From: Candidatus Desantisbacteria bacterium CG2_30_40_21
Lineage (GTDB): Bacteria > UBA9089 > CG2-30-40-21
Length of the DNA stretch: 6,137 nucleotides
Direction: 5' to 3'
Assembly (NCBI GenBank): GCA_001873945.1
Contig: MNYI01000052.1
Coordinates: 1-6,137, forward strand
Shown here: positions 1-5,688 of the stretch, piece by piece
Position numbering within the stretch: position 1 is the first letter of the stretch
Layout of the letters: every line of letters begins with the position of its first letter
The notes under the pieces: generated by a model
Told to the model about the DNA's origin: nothing
Seen by the model: only the letters and a program-made list of their open reading frames with translations
The model's database searches: none
Position numbers and translations under genes: made by a program

Positions 1-53
1 AGCTAAAAAAAGAGGTTGTTGAGGTAAATAAGGAATTTGCAGCAGGATATTAA
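1..53 (+). CDS. C-terminal end of an unidentified upstream gene (partial)
   Basis: Reading from position 3 there is an open frame of 16 codons (LKKEVVEVNKEFAAGY) closed by TAA at 51-53. The other two forward frames stop within the first 23 bases, so this is the only frame that could carry an entering gene. The composition, charged and then ending AAGY, looks like an ordinary soluble protein tail. It is too short to assign to a family. The gene stops just before the inverted-repeat region that begins near 56, so the repeat sits directly behind it. Whether it belongs to the same transcription unit as yicC cannot be judged. Confidence 0.4.
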   Translation, partial: LKKEVVEVNKEFAAGY

Positions 54-55
54 AT

Positions 56-273
56 AATGCGGAGTAACTACTCACCACAAAGGCACGAAGACACAAAAAG
101 TTGATAAGTTGAATAGTTGATGGGTTGGAAAGGGATAGGTTGATAGGTTGATGAGTTTATAGGTTTATAATCTGTGTTCCTTTAACCTATCAACCTATCA
201 ACTTATCAACCTATCAACTTATGTGTTCTCCGTGGTGAATTACTTTACCTGAGTAGTTACAATGCGGGAGTAA
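56..273. repeat. Nested inverted repeat with octamer tandem arms
   Basis: Most of the gene-free stretch 54-368 is one palindromic structure. The outer arms carry a perfect 10-bp inverted pair, GTAACTACTC at 64-73 and GAGTAGTTAC at 251-260. Inside these lie CACCACAAAGGCACGAAG on the left and the related opposite-strand sequence GTTCTCCGTGGTGAAT on the right. The inner arms are built from 8-bp units of the type AGGTTGAT/AAGTTGAT: left about 99-155, right 184-220 as the complement. They include a perfect 16-bp inverted match, 134-149 with 184-199. A near direct repeat flanks the structure: AATGCGGAGTAA at 56-67 and AATGCGGGAGTAA at 261-273. No open reading frame of substance lies inside. A second member of the outer-arm family occurs at 3768-3880. 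It could be a non-autonomous palindromic element, but no transposase match can be claimed. Confidence 0.8.
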
Positions 274-299
274 AAGAGGGTTGAATATTGTTTATCGTA

Positions 300-324
300 A
301 GGGCAATCTCTTGCGGTTGTCCCT
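300..324. repeat. Short imperfect hairpin in the yicC leader
   Basis: AGGGCAATC at 300-308 can pair with GGTTGTCCCT at 315-324, giving a stem of about nine pairs with one bulged T (one pair is a T-G wobble) and a 6-nt loop. It is followed by the palindrome CAGAATTCTG at 329-338. The hairpin lies 32 nt upstream of the yicC ribosome binding site, so it would be in the mRNA leader if transcription starts upstream of it. No T-run follows, so it is not a terminator. It could be a decayed copy of a dispersed hairpin repeat; no regulatory ligand domain is recognisable. Confidence 0.45.
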
Positions 325-355
325 GTTTCAGAATTCTGAATTCCGCATTTTTTAC

Positions 356-361
356 AAGGAG
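356..361 (+). promoter_or_regulatory. Ribosome binding site that fixes the yicC start
   Basis: AAGGAG is placed 7 nt before the ATG at 369. It selects this ATG over an in-frame TTG at 288. The protein from 369 starts MKSMTGYGRA, the family's characteristic N-terminus. Confidence 0.85.
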
Positions 362-368
362 TAAAATC

Positions 369-1253
369 ATGAAAAGTATGACCGGTTATGGTAGGGCAAC
401 AAATGGCCCATTTACAGTAGAGATTCAATCGGTAAATCATAAGTTTTGTGAGATAAGTGTAAAAACGCCTGGAGTCATCCTCCCTATGGAAAATAAAATA
501 CGAGAATTTGTCAAGGCAAGGGTTAATCGGGGCAAGCTATATGTTATGCTAAATTACGATAGGACATTGTCAGCAGCAGGTAATACCTCTGTTGGAAACA
601 CTAGGTTAAATTATGATTCAGCGAGGGTAACACTTGAAGCATTGCAAGAACTTGGCCGCAATCTTGGACTTAAGGACGATATAACACTAAGCTCGTTTAT
701 GTCTTTTGATAGAAGTATCTGGCGTCAGGAAGAGTCTATTGATTTGGAAACACTCTGGATAGGGTTAGAGGCTTGTATTCTTGAGGCAATAAATGGTGTT
801 TTATCTATGCGGGATACCGAAGGGAAAAAGACTAAGACAGAGATATTAGAAAGGATAACCCTGATAAAAGAGCATATGGTTGAGGTGGAAAAGAAGGCAC
901 CAACCGTGTCGTTAGAGTATGCAGAGGCTCTTAAAAAAAGGCTGAAAACCTTGCTTGGCAAAGAAAAGATTATGATGGATGAGACTCGTCTGGCACAGGA
1001 GATAGCTCTTTATGCTGATAAGTGTGATATTACAGAAGAGATTGTTAGAACAAAAAGCCATCTGGAGCAATTCTTACAGATTATTGACAAGCCTGAACCT
1101 GTTGGCCGTCCATTAGATTTTCTTACCCAGGAGTTGAATCGAGAGATAAATACCATTGGTTCAAAAGCTAATAATCTTTCCATAGTCAGGGCTGTTTTGC
1201 AGATAAAAAATGAGTTGGAAAAGATACGGGAACAAATACAGAATGTGGAATAA
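369..1253 (+). CDS. yicC: YicC family endoribonuclease
   Basis: The 294-residue product has both hallmark ends of the YicC family: MKSMTGYGRA at the N-terminus followed by VEIQSVNHKF, and a conserved C-terminal block (DUF1732) with LDFLTQELNREINTIGSK and ending LEKIREQIQNVE. Length matches the usual 290 or so residues. YicC proteins are cytoplasmic and have been described as endoribonucleases acting on RNA, in E. coli linked to small-RNA turnover; the exact substrate here is unknown. The middle section is more divergent but keeps the R-x-E-S pattern (RQEES, residues about 119-123). The start is set by AAGGAG 7 nt upstream. The gene is first of a tight cluster, with gmk beginning 12 nt after its stop. 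yicC next to gmk is a widely conserved pairing in bacteria. No promoter could be picked out with confidence upstream; TACAAT at 258-263 overlaps the repeat edge and lacks a good -35 partner. Confidence 0.93.
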   Translation: MKSMTGYGRATNGPFTVEIQSVNHKFCEISVKTPGVILPMENKIREFVKARVNRGKLYVMLNYDRTLSAAGNTSVGNTRLNYDSARVTLEALQELGRNLGLKDDITLSSFMSFDRSIWRQEESIDLETLWIGLEACILEAINGVLSMRDTEGKKTKTEILERITLIKEHMVEVEKKAPTVSLEYAEALKKRLKTLLGKEKIMMDETRLAQEIALYADKCDITEEIVRTKSHLEQFLQIIDKPEPVGRPLDFLTQELNREINTIGSKANNLSIVRAVLQIKNELEKIREQIQNVE

Positions 1254-1265
1254 AAGGGGATATTT

Positions 1266-1889
1266 ATGAAAAGTACTAGCTTGCTACTTGTTATTTCTGC
1301 TCCTTCTGGGGCTGGGAAAACTACGGTAACCCGAGGGGTGCTTAAAGCATTTCCGGAGATTCAATTCTCTGTTTCTATGTGTACCAGATCCAAAAGAGAT
1401 AATGAAAGAGATGGAATTGATTATTTCTTTGTGTCTGAAGAAAACTTTAAGGATTGTATGGCAAGGGGAGATCTCGTAGAATGGACAAAGATTTATGATG
1501 ATTATTATGGTACAACAAAGCGGGTTGTAGAGGATATGCTTTCTGCTGGTGTGAATGTTATATTTGATATTGATAGTAAGGGTGCCAGAGCCATAAAAGA
1601 GTTGTACCCTGATAATGCGGTTTTGATATTTATCCTTCCCCCATTTATGGAGGATTTAAGGATAAGATTATTAGGACGAATGACTGATTCTCAAGAGGAG
1701 ATAGAAAAAAGATTGCAAGGGGCAGAGGAAGAATTGCGGGCTATTTCTATTTATGATTATTGGATTATCAATGAGGATGTGGATGTCAGCATAGAAAGAT
1801 TAAAGACAATTATTATCGCTGAAAAAAGCCGATTAAAGAGAATGCCTCAGGTGATTAAAGAGAGATTTAATATCTTGCAGGAAAGTTAA
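1266..1889 (+). CDS. gmk: Guanylate kinase
   Basis: The cytoplasmic enzyme phosphorylates GMP (and dGMP) to GDP with ATP, an essential step of guanine nucleotide supply. The 207-residue length is typical. The P-loop SAPSGAGKTT lies at residues 11-20. The GMP-binding region follows with SVSMCTRSKRDNERDG and DYFFVS, then YGTTKRVVEDML, then FDIDSKGA, which corresponds to the family's L/F-x-I-D-x-x-G-A motif. The lid segment with LLGRMTDSQEEIEKRL is intact. The conserved late N-(E/D) pair is seen in YWIINEDVDV. AAGGGGA at 1254-1260 sits 5 nt before the ATG. The gene follows yicC by 12 nt and is followed by coaBC after only 3 nt. The omega-subunit gene rpoZ, which many bacteria have between gmk and coaBC, is absent here. 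Nothing suggests a defect. Confidence 0.97.
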   Translation: MKSTSLLLVISAPSGAGKTTVTRGVLKAFPEIQFSVSMCTRSKRDNERDGIDYFFVSEENFKDCMARGDLVEWTKIYDDYYGTTKRVVEDMLSAGVNVIFDIDSKGARAIKELYPDNAVLIFILPPFMEDLRIRLLGRMTDSQEEIEKRLQGAEEELRAISIYDYWIINEDVDVSIERLKTIIIAEKSRLKRMPQVIKERFNILQES

Positions 1890-1892
1890 TAT

Positions 1893-3080
1893 ATGAAAAC
1901 AATTGTTCTTGGTGTAACAGGGAGTATTGCAGCCTATAAGGCAGCGGGGTTAACTAATCAATTAATAAAGTTGGGATATGATGTCCATGTTGTGATGACT
2001 ACGGCAGCAACTTCTTTTGTCTTGCCTCTTACCTTTCAAACACTATCCAGAAATCCAGTAATTACTTCTTTGTTCTCTTCAGATTCACAATTTGAGATTG
2101 AACATATATCTCTGGCAGAGAGGTGTGATCTTTTGTTGATTGCACCAGCAACAGCTAATATTATATCAAAGATTGCCTGTGGTATCGCAGATGATTTTCT
2201 TTCTACCTTTGCTCTGACAATGGGAAGTCAGATATTGATTGCACCAGCCATGAATACCCGCATGTGGCATAATCCTATCCTTCAGGAAAATATTCAGAGA
2301 TTGGAACAAAGGGGCGTCCAATTTGTTACCCCGGAATATGGTTGTCTGGCATGTGGAGTAAAAGGAGATGGACGATTAGCTTCTTTTGAGAGGATTATTG
2401 ATGCAGTGGGAATGACCTTATTGAAAGAGAATGTGCTGCAAGGAAAAACAGTATTGATTACCGCTGGACCCACACTGGAAATGATTGATCCGGTTAGATA
2501 TATCAGCAACCCATCCTCAGGTAAGATGGGCTATAGCCTGGCAAGGGTGGCAAAAAGAATGGGGGCAAGGGTTGTCCTGATTAGTGGACCTGTTTGTCTG
2601 GATATACCATTTGGCGTGGAGATGCATGATGTTACCACTGCCTGCCAGATGAGGGATAAGGTTATGAAATATATTGAGTTAGCTGATATTTTCATCTCTG
2701 CCGCAGCAGTAAGTGATTATATGCCTGTGGAGGTGAGCAAGGAGAAGCTGAAAAAGGGTGCTGATGAGATAACCCTTTCACTTCAATCAACCCCTGATAT
2801 TCTAAGAGAGGTTGCAGTTAATAAGGGTAATAAAATAATGGTTGGTTTTGCAGCAGAAAGCCATAATATAGTTGAGAATGCTGTCAAAAAATTAAAGGAA
2901 AAAAACCTTGATCTTATTGTGGCTAATGATATTAGTCGGGAAGATATTGGATTTGGGGCTGACCAGAATGAGGTTACTATTATTGATAAACGAGGTGGTC
3001 AGGAGAGAGTGCCGTTGCTTGCTAAGGAACAGGTGGCTGAATATATATTGAGACAAGTTGTTGGGGTAATACAAAAATGA
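1893..3080 (+). CDS. coaBC: Bifunctional phosphopantothenoylcysteine decarboxylase / phosphopantothenate-cysteine ligase
   Basis: This fused enzyme performs two consecutive steps of coenzyme A synthesis: ligation of cysteine to 4'-phosphopantothenate (CoaB), then FMN-dependent decarboxylation to 4'-phosphopantetheine (CoaC). The N-terminal flavoprotein domain (about 1-180) has GVTGSIAAYKA at the start, the active-site His in IEHISLAE (His71), the FMN-contacting APATANIISK (84-93), PAMNTRMW, and the substrate-flap cysteines in CLACGVKGDGRL (Cys151, Cys154). The CoaB domain (about 184-395) begins LITAGPTLEMIDPVRYISN and has NPSSGKMGYSLA, AAAVSDYMP, the lysine cluster KEKLKKG (283-289), VGFAAES and LIVANDIS. 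Length 395 is normal. Translation probably uses AGGAAAG at 1879-1885 inside the gmk 3' end. The stop overlaps the next start by 4 nt (ATGA), implying translational coupling within one operon. Confidence 0.97.
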   Translation: MKTIVLGVTGSIAAYKAAGLTNQLIKLGYDVHVVMTTAATSFVLPLTFQTLSRNPVITSLFSSDSQFEIEHISLAERCDLLLIAPATANIISKIACGIADDFLSTFALTMGSQILIAPAMNTRMWHNPILQENIQRLEQRGVQFVTPEYGCLACGVKGDGRLASFERIIDAVGMTLLKENVLQGKTVLITAGPTLEMIDPVRYISNPSSGKMGYSLARVAKRMGARVVLISGPVCLDIPFGVEMHDVTTACQMRDKVMKYIELADIFISAAAVSDYMPVEVSKEKLKKGADEITLSLQSTPDILREVAVNKGNKIMVGFAAESHNIVENAVKKLKEKNLDLIVANDISREDIGFGADQNEVTIIDKRGGQERVPLLAKEQVAEYILRQVVGVIQK

Positions 3081-3826
3081 AAGAGAGATTACAAAAAATC
3101 ATAGCAAAATCAGGGATTACTTCCCGAAGAAAGGCTGAGGAATTGATTGAGCTTGGGTGCGTAACTGTTGATGGTAAAACAGTTAACAAGCTTGGTACCC
3201 GGGTTGATTCGAAGGCATCCTTGATACGGGTTTCCGGGAAACCAATACAATTAGAGGAGAAGGTTTATATCCTTTTTTATAAGCCAAAGGGATTCGTAAC
3301 CACCCTTTGTGATGAGTTTAATCGTCCAACAGTTATGGATCTTTTGCGTGGTGTAAAGGAAAGGGTTTTTCCGGTGGGCAGGCTTGATTACGATACAGAA
3401 GGGTTGCTTCTCTTGACCAATGACGGTGATTATACCAATAAGCTCATTCATCCAAAGTTCAAGGTGCCGAAGGTTTATATTGCTAAATTAAAGGATAGGG
3501 TTGAACCAGAGAAGATAACTGTCTTAAGAAGAGGTATACGGCTTGAGGATGGTTGGACAAAGCCGGCTAAGGCAGTAATATTAAGCCAGACAAATGCCTT
3601 TACCGTGCTGAAGATTACTATTTATGAGGGAAGAAAACGGCAGGTAAAACGGATGGCAGATGCTATTGGCCACCCATTAATGGAGTTGAAAAGGATTCAG
3701 TTTGGTCCATATTCATTGGGTACGATGCAAAAAGGACAATGGCGGTATGTGAAACAATACGAGATTAGGAGTAACGGAACTACTCACCACGGAGACACTC
3801 AAGGCACGGAGAATATATGGAGATGA
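3077..3826 (+). CDS. RluB-type pseudouridine synthase (RsuA/RluB/E/F family), with repeat-derived C-terminal tail
   Basis: An S4 RNA-binding domain fills about residues 2-58 (RLQKIIAKSGITSRRKAEEL, then VTVDGKTV). The catalytic domain follows, with YKPKGFVTT (68-76), the signature FPVGRLDYDTEGLLLLTNDG containing catalytic Asp104, and the late motif YEGRKRQVKRM (183-193). Family members isomerise a specific uridine, most often in 23S rRNA (RluB) or 16S rRNA (RsuA); overall likeness is to RluB, but the exact target cannot be read from sequence. The start overlaps the coaBC stop (ATGA). The domain ends around residue 230 (VKQYEI). The last 17 or so residues, including TTHHGDTQGTENIWR, are encoded by the palindromic repeat at 3768-3880, and the TGA stop at 3824-3826 lies within that repeat. 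The tail is therefore probably non-native, though dispensable for catalysis by position. Confidence 0.92.
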   Translation: MKERLQKIIAKSGITSRRKAEELIELGCVTVDGKTVNKLGTRVDSKASLIRVSGKPIQLEEKVYILFYKPKGFVTTLCDEFNRPTVMDLLRGVKERVFPVGRLDYDTEGLLLLTNDGDYTNKLIHPKFKVPKVYIAKLKDRVEPEKITVLRRGIRLEDGWTKPAKAVILSQTNAFTVLKITIYEGRKRQVKRMADAIGHPLMELKRIQFGPYSLGTMQKGQWRYVKQYEIRSNGTTHHGDTQGTENIWR

Positions 3827-3880
3827 TTACTTAAAATCTCCGTGAAACTCCATGTTCTTTGTGTCTTTCTGCGGTGAATA
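3768..3880. repeat. Imperfect palindromic repeat overlapping the 3' end of the pseudouridine synthase gene
   Basis: The left arm contains GGAGTAAC, then ACTACTCACCACGGAGACAC; the right arm contains GTGTCTTTCTGCGGTGAATA, roughly its complement. An inner hairpin GGAGAT (3819-3824) / ATCTCC (3836-3841) has an 11-nt loop. The left end closely matches positions 61-96 (GGAGTAAC, then TACTCACCAC, then AAGGCACG), so this is a second member of the element family upstream of yicC, without the octamer interior. It spans the end of one CDS and most of the spacer before carA. No T-run follows the stems, so a simple intrinsic terminator is unlikely. Confidence 0.75.
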
Positions 3881-3892
3881 GGGGGGATAAAG

Positions 3893-4993
3893 ATGAAAGC
3901 AATGATTGCCCTGGAGGATGGAAGAATATTTGAAGGCTCTGCCTTTGGAGCTATGGGTGAGGCAAGAGGTGAGATGGTTTTTAACACCAGTATGACCGGA
4001 TATCAGGAGATATTAACCGACCCGTCATACAAGGGACAGATAGTGACCATGACCTACCCTTTAATTGGTAATTATGGGGTTAATGATGAAGATATGGAGT
4101 CTTTCAAGCCACATGCAGGTGGTTTAATCGTTAAGGAATATAGCCCTATTTACAGCAATTGGAGGGCAAAAAAAAGCCTGCATGAGTTCCTTGAGGAATA
4201 TGGGATTATTGGAATAGAAGGGGTGGATACACGGGCACTAACCAAGCACATTCGAACCTGTGGGGCTATGAGGGCAGTTATTTCTACCAAGGACTTAGAC
4301 TCAAGTAATCTGATTGCCAAAGCAAAAACCTCACCTAACTTGGTTGGCAAGGATTTGGTTAAAGAGGTTACCTGTGATAAGCCGTATCAATGGCAAAATA
4401 ATCCACAGTCCACAGCCCACAGCTCACGGTTCACGGTTGTGGCTATGGATTTTGGGATTAAGCATAACATCTTGCGAATGCTTGAAAATGCTGGTTGTTG
4501 CGTTACTGTTGTGCCGGCAAACACTACAGCCGAGGAAATTCGTTCCTACAAGCCAGACGGCATTTTTTTATCCAATGGACCTGGGGATCCTGAGGGGGTT
4601 TCCTATGCTATTGAAACAGTCAAACAACTCATTTACCGATTACCAATTTTACCGATATTCGGTATTTGCTTAGGTCATCAAATATTGGGACTGGCTCTTG
4701 GTGGGAAAACATACAAACTTAAATTTGGCCACCGGGGTGGTAATCAGCCGGTAAAAGACCTGACTACAGGCAAGATAGACATTACCTCTCAAAATCATGG
4801 CTTTTGTGTAGATGGCAACTCAATGAACCCGGAAGAGATTGAAATTACCCACATCAATCCCAATGATCAAACGATAGAAGGAATGAGGCATAAAACCTTG
4901 CCCATCTTTTCAGTCCAATACCATCCTGAGGCATCCCCTGGTCCACATGATGCCGACTATTTGTTTGATAGGTTTGTAGGGATGATGAAGTAG
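3893..4993 (+). CDS. carA: Carbamoyl-phosphate synthase small (glutaminase) subunit
   Basis: CarA hydrolyses glutamine and channels ammonia to the large subunit CarB, which makes carbamoyl phosphate for pyrimidines and arginine. The 366-residue protein has the N-terminal CPSase domain (about 1-155: ALEDGRIFEGSAFG, FNTSMTGYQEILTDPSY, GNYGVN, IEGVDTRALTKHIR) and a class I glutamine amidotransferase domain (about 181-366). The nucleophile Cys259 lies in FGICLGHQILGLALGG, the oxyanion region is SNGPGDPEG, and the His344/Glu346 pair is in VQYHPEASPGPHDADYLF, so all catalytic residues are present. AGGGGGG at 3880-3886 precedes the ATG by 6 nt. Oddity: the interdomain linker (residues 171-182) is encoded by five tandem 7-bp units. 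carB does not follow; an accessory region does, so the large subunit must be encoded elsewhere. Confidence 0.97.
   Translation: MKAMIALEDGRIFEGSAFGAMGEARGEMVFNTSMTGYQEILTDPSYKGQIVTMTYPLIGNYGVNDEDMESFKPHAGGLIVKEYSPIYSNWRAKKSLHEFLEEYGIIGIEGVDTRALTKHIRTCGAMRAVISTKDLDSSNLIAKAKTSPNLVGKDLVKEVTCDKPYQWQNNPQSTAHSSRFTVVAMDFGIKHNILRMLENAGCCVTVVPANTTAEEIRSYKPDGIFLSNGPGDPEGVSYAIETVKQLIYRLPILPIFGICLGHQILGLALGGKTYKLKFGHRGGNQPVKDLTTGKIDITSQNHGFCVDGNSMNPEEIEITHINPNDQTIEGMRHKTLPIFSVQYHPEASPGPHDADYLFDRFVGMMK
4403..4438 (+). repeat. Five tandem 7-bp units inside carA
   Basis: The units are CCACAGT, CCACAGC, CCACAGC, TCACGGT, TCACGGT, then one extra T. The block starts exactly on a codon boundary and with the extra T is 36 nt, so the frame is kept. 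It encodes PQSTAHSSRFTV at the junction between the two CarA domains, a place where the family varies in length and sequence. Confidence 0.75.
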
Positions 4994-5000
4994 TGTTGGG

Positions 5001-5044
5001 GGGAAACCGGGGACAGCGCCCGTTTTTTTATCATTGGTTTTCCC
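5001..5044. repeat. REP-like hairpin repeat, copy 1
   Basis: The core 5004-5035 matches 5903-5934 at 31 of 32 positions in the same orientation (G5018 versus A5917). It is bracketed by the inverted pair GGGAAACC (5001-5008) and GGTTTTCCC (5036-5044, one extra T). It begins 7 nt after the carA stop. The CGGGGACAGCGCCCG core followed by T7 resembles sequences that accompany REP-associated tyrosine transposases in many bacteria; that link is supported here by the second copy lying at the end of such a gene. Confidence 0.8.
5008..5029 (+). terminator. Possible intrinsic terminator of carA, formed by repeat copy 1
   Basis: CGGG (5008-5011) can pair with CCCG (5019-5022) around a 7-nt loop, and seven T residues follow directly. 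The stem is short, so the terminator may be weak, but the outer arms of the same repeat could reinforce folding. It lies 14 nt after the carA stop codon in the correct orientation. Confidence 0.45.
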
Positions 5045-5074
5045 TGACCGATTACGAAATGTGCATTTTTCTTC

Positions 5075-5103
5075 TTGACACCAAATACCCTATATGATAA
5101 ACT
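5075..5103 (+). promoter_or_regulatory. Candidate sigma-70 promoter upstream of the attC-like site
   Basis: A perfect -35 hexamer TTGACA (5075-5080) is followed after 17 nt by TAAACT (5098-5103, four of six matches to TATAAT). It would transcribe through the attC-like site into the toxin gene. The surrounding sequence is otherwise non-coding. The call rests on sequence alone. Confidence 0.45.
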
Positions 5104-5162
5104 TAATCTATAATGAAGATAGCGATGCGAAGTTGTCAAAAAAACTGCCACAAAGTGGCTTA

Positions 5163-5221
5163 GTTCAAAACGGGTTGCAGACGACATTGCTCCGTTACGC
5201 GCCTGAACCCGACCGTTAGGC
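5163..5221 (+). other. attC-like integron recombination site (59 nt)
   Basis: The right end GTTAGGC (5215-5221) fits the attC R' consensus GTTRRRY. A 9-bp stem forms between CGGGTTGCAG (5171-5180) and CTGAACCCG (5203-5211), with a single extrahelical G5177. That is the L''/L' arrangement with a bulged base that integron integrases recognise on the folded strand. The left core GTTCAAA (5163-5169) matches RYYYAAC at six of seven positions but pairs imperfectly with R', so the site may be worn. The total length, 59 nt, equals the classical 59-base element. The downstream sequence begins TTAGGCG and the toxin ORF starts 33 nt later, as in a cassette. No integrase gene or second attC is visible in the window. 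Confidence 0.6.
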
Positions 5222-5222
5222 G

Positions 5223-5233
5223 TATAATATAAT
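5223..5233 (+). promoter_or_regulatory. Possible -10 elements for the toxin-antitoxin pair
   Basis: Two overlapping TATAAT hexamers occur at 5223-5228 and 5228-5233, directly after the attC-like core. No good -35 box is found at normal spacing (best is CTGAAC inside the attC-like stem). A start here would give a leader of roughly 15-20 nt before the toxin ATG. Confidence 0.3.
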
Positions 5234-5253
5234 ACGGGATGGTATTATCAAAT

Positions 5254-5688
5254 ATGAAAATTTATCTTGATAATTGTTGTTTCAATCGTCCATTTGACGA
5301 TCAATCTCAAATTAGAATCAGGATTGAGACCGAAGCAAAGCTAAAAATTCAAGAAGAAATCCGAGCAGGAAAGATTCAATTGATCTGGTCATATATATTG
5401 GATTACGAGAACAACAGAAATCCATATATTGAACGAAATGTTCGAATAAGTGGCTGGAAGAAATATGCTATTCAGGATATTGAGGAAAATCCTGAAGTGC
5501 TCAAGACGGCTAATTTGCTGAATCAAATTGGAATTCAAAAAATTGATTCATTGCATATATCTTGTGCTGTTTTCTCAAAGTGTGATTATTTTCTGACCAC
5601 GGATGATAAGATTTTACAACGGGCAGATCAAGTAGACTATATTAAGATCAATGACCCAATTGGTTTCATAAAGGAGGTTTTATCATGA
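5254..5688 (+). CDS. PIN-domain protein, probable toxin ribonuclease
   Basis: The 144-residue product starts MKIYLDNCCFNRPFDD, an N-terminus I recognise from a subgroup of PIN-domain proteins, with the first metal-binding acidic residue at Asp6. Later acidic residues fit the PIN active site: Asp50/Glu52 in LDYENN, Asp98 in KIDSLHISCAV, and Asp117/Asp118 in YFLTTDDKIL. PIN domains are Mg2+/Mn2+-dependent ribonucleases; in VapC-type modules they cleave RNA such as tRNA and are neutralised by a partner protein. No signal peptide or membrane segment is seen. The ATG at 5254 is preferred over the in-frame ATG at 5239, which would add MVLSN before the usual beginning. There is no strong Shine-Dalgarno sequence for either. 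The gene overlaps the next by 4 nt (ATGA), so the two are coupled. The RNA target is unknown, and activity is inferred from family only. Confidence 0.82.
   Translation: MKIYLDNCCFNRPFDDQSQIRIRIETEAKLKIQEEIRAGKIQLIWSYILDYENNRNPYIERNVRISGWKKYAIQDIEENPEVLKTANLLNQIGIQKIDSLHISCAVFSKCDYFLTTDDKILQRADQVDYIKINDPIGFIKEVLS
5671..5677 (+). promoter_or_regulatory. Strong ribosome binding site for the small partner gene
   Basis: AAGGAGG, a full match to the anti-Shine-Dalgarno core, lies inside the toxin 3' end 7 nt before the ATG at 5685. It is far stronger than anything before the toxin start and would favour excess of the partner protein. Confidence 0.85.

Noticed and set aside
99..220. Octamer repeats as a CRISPR array
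   Set aside because: Units are 8 bp, contiguous and in inverted arms; there are no spacers of 25-40 nt and no cas genes.
258..263. TACAAT as the -10 box of a yicC operon promoter
   Set aside because: No acceptable -35 hexamer at 16-18 nt; the hexamer falls at the edge of the inverted repeat and may be chance.
288..368. In-frame TTG at 288 as an upstream start for yicC (27 extra residues)
   Set aside because: The family begins MKSMTG; AAGGAG lies at the right distance from the ATG at 369, and the extra stretch is encoded by hairpin and palindrome sequence.
725..961. Minus-strand ORF opposite yicC, and similar ORFs opposite coaBC, the pseudouridine synthase and carA
   Set aside because: They lie wholly inside well-supported genes on the other strand or frame and show no protein motif.
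4314..4673. 119-codon ORF in another frame of carA
   Set aside because: It runs through the amidotransferase domain of a clearly coding carA; its protein has no recognisable motifs.
5113..5163. 16-codon ORF starting ATGAAGATAGCG and ending TAG
   Set aside because: Too short, contains the hairpin, has no ribosome binding site and no recognisable sequence; its frame is closed by TAA at 5104-5106, so it is not a longer gene's tail.
5239..5253. ATG at 5239 as the toxin start
   Set aside because: It adds MVLSN before the conserved-looking MKIYLDN start and has no ribosome binding site; 5254 fits the family better, though neither site has a strong Shine-Dalgarno sequence.
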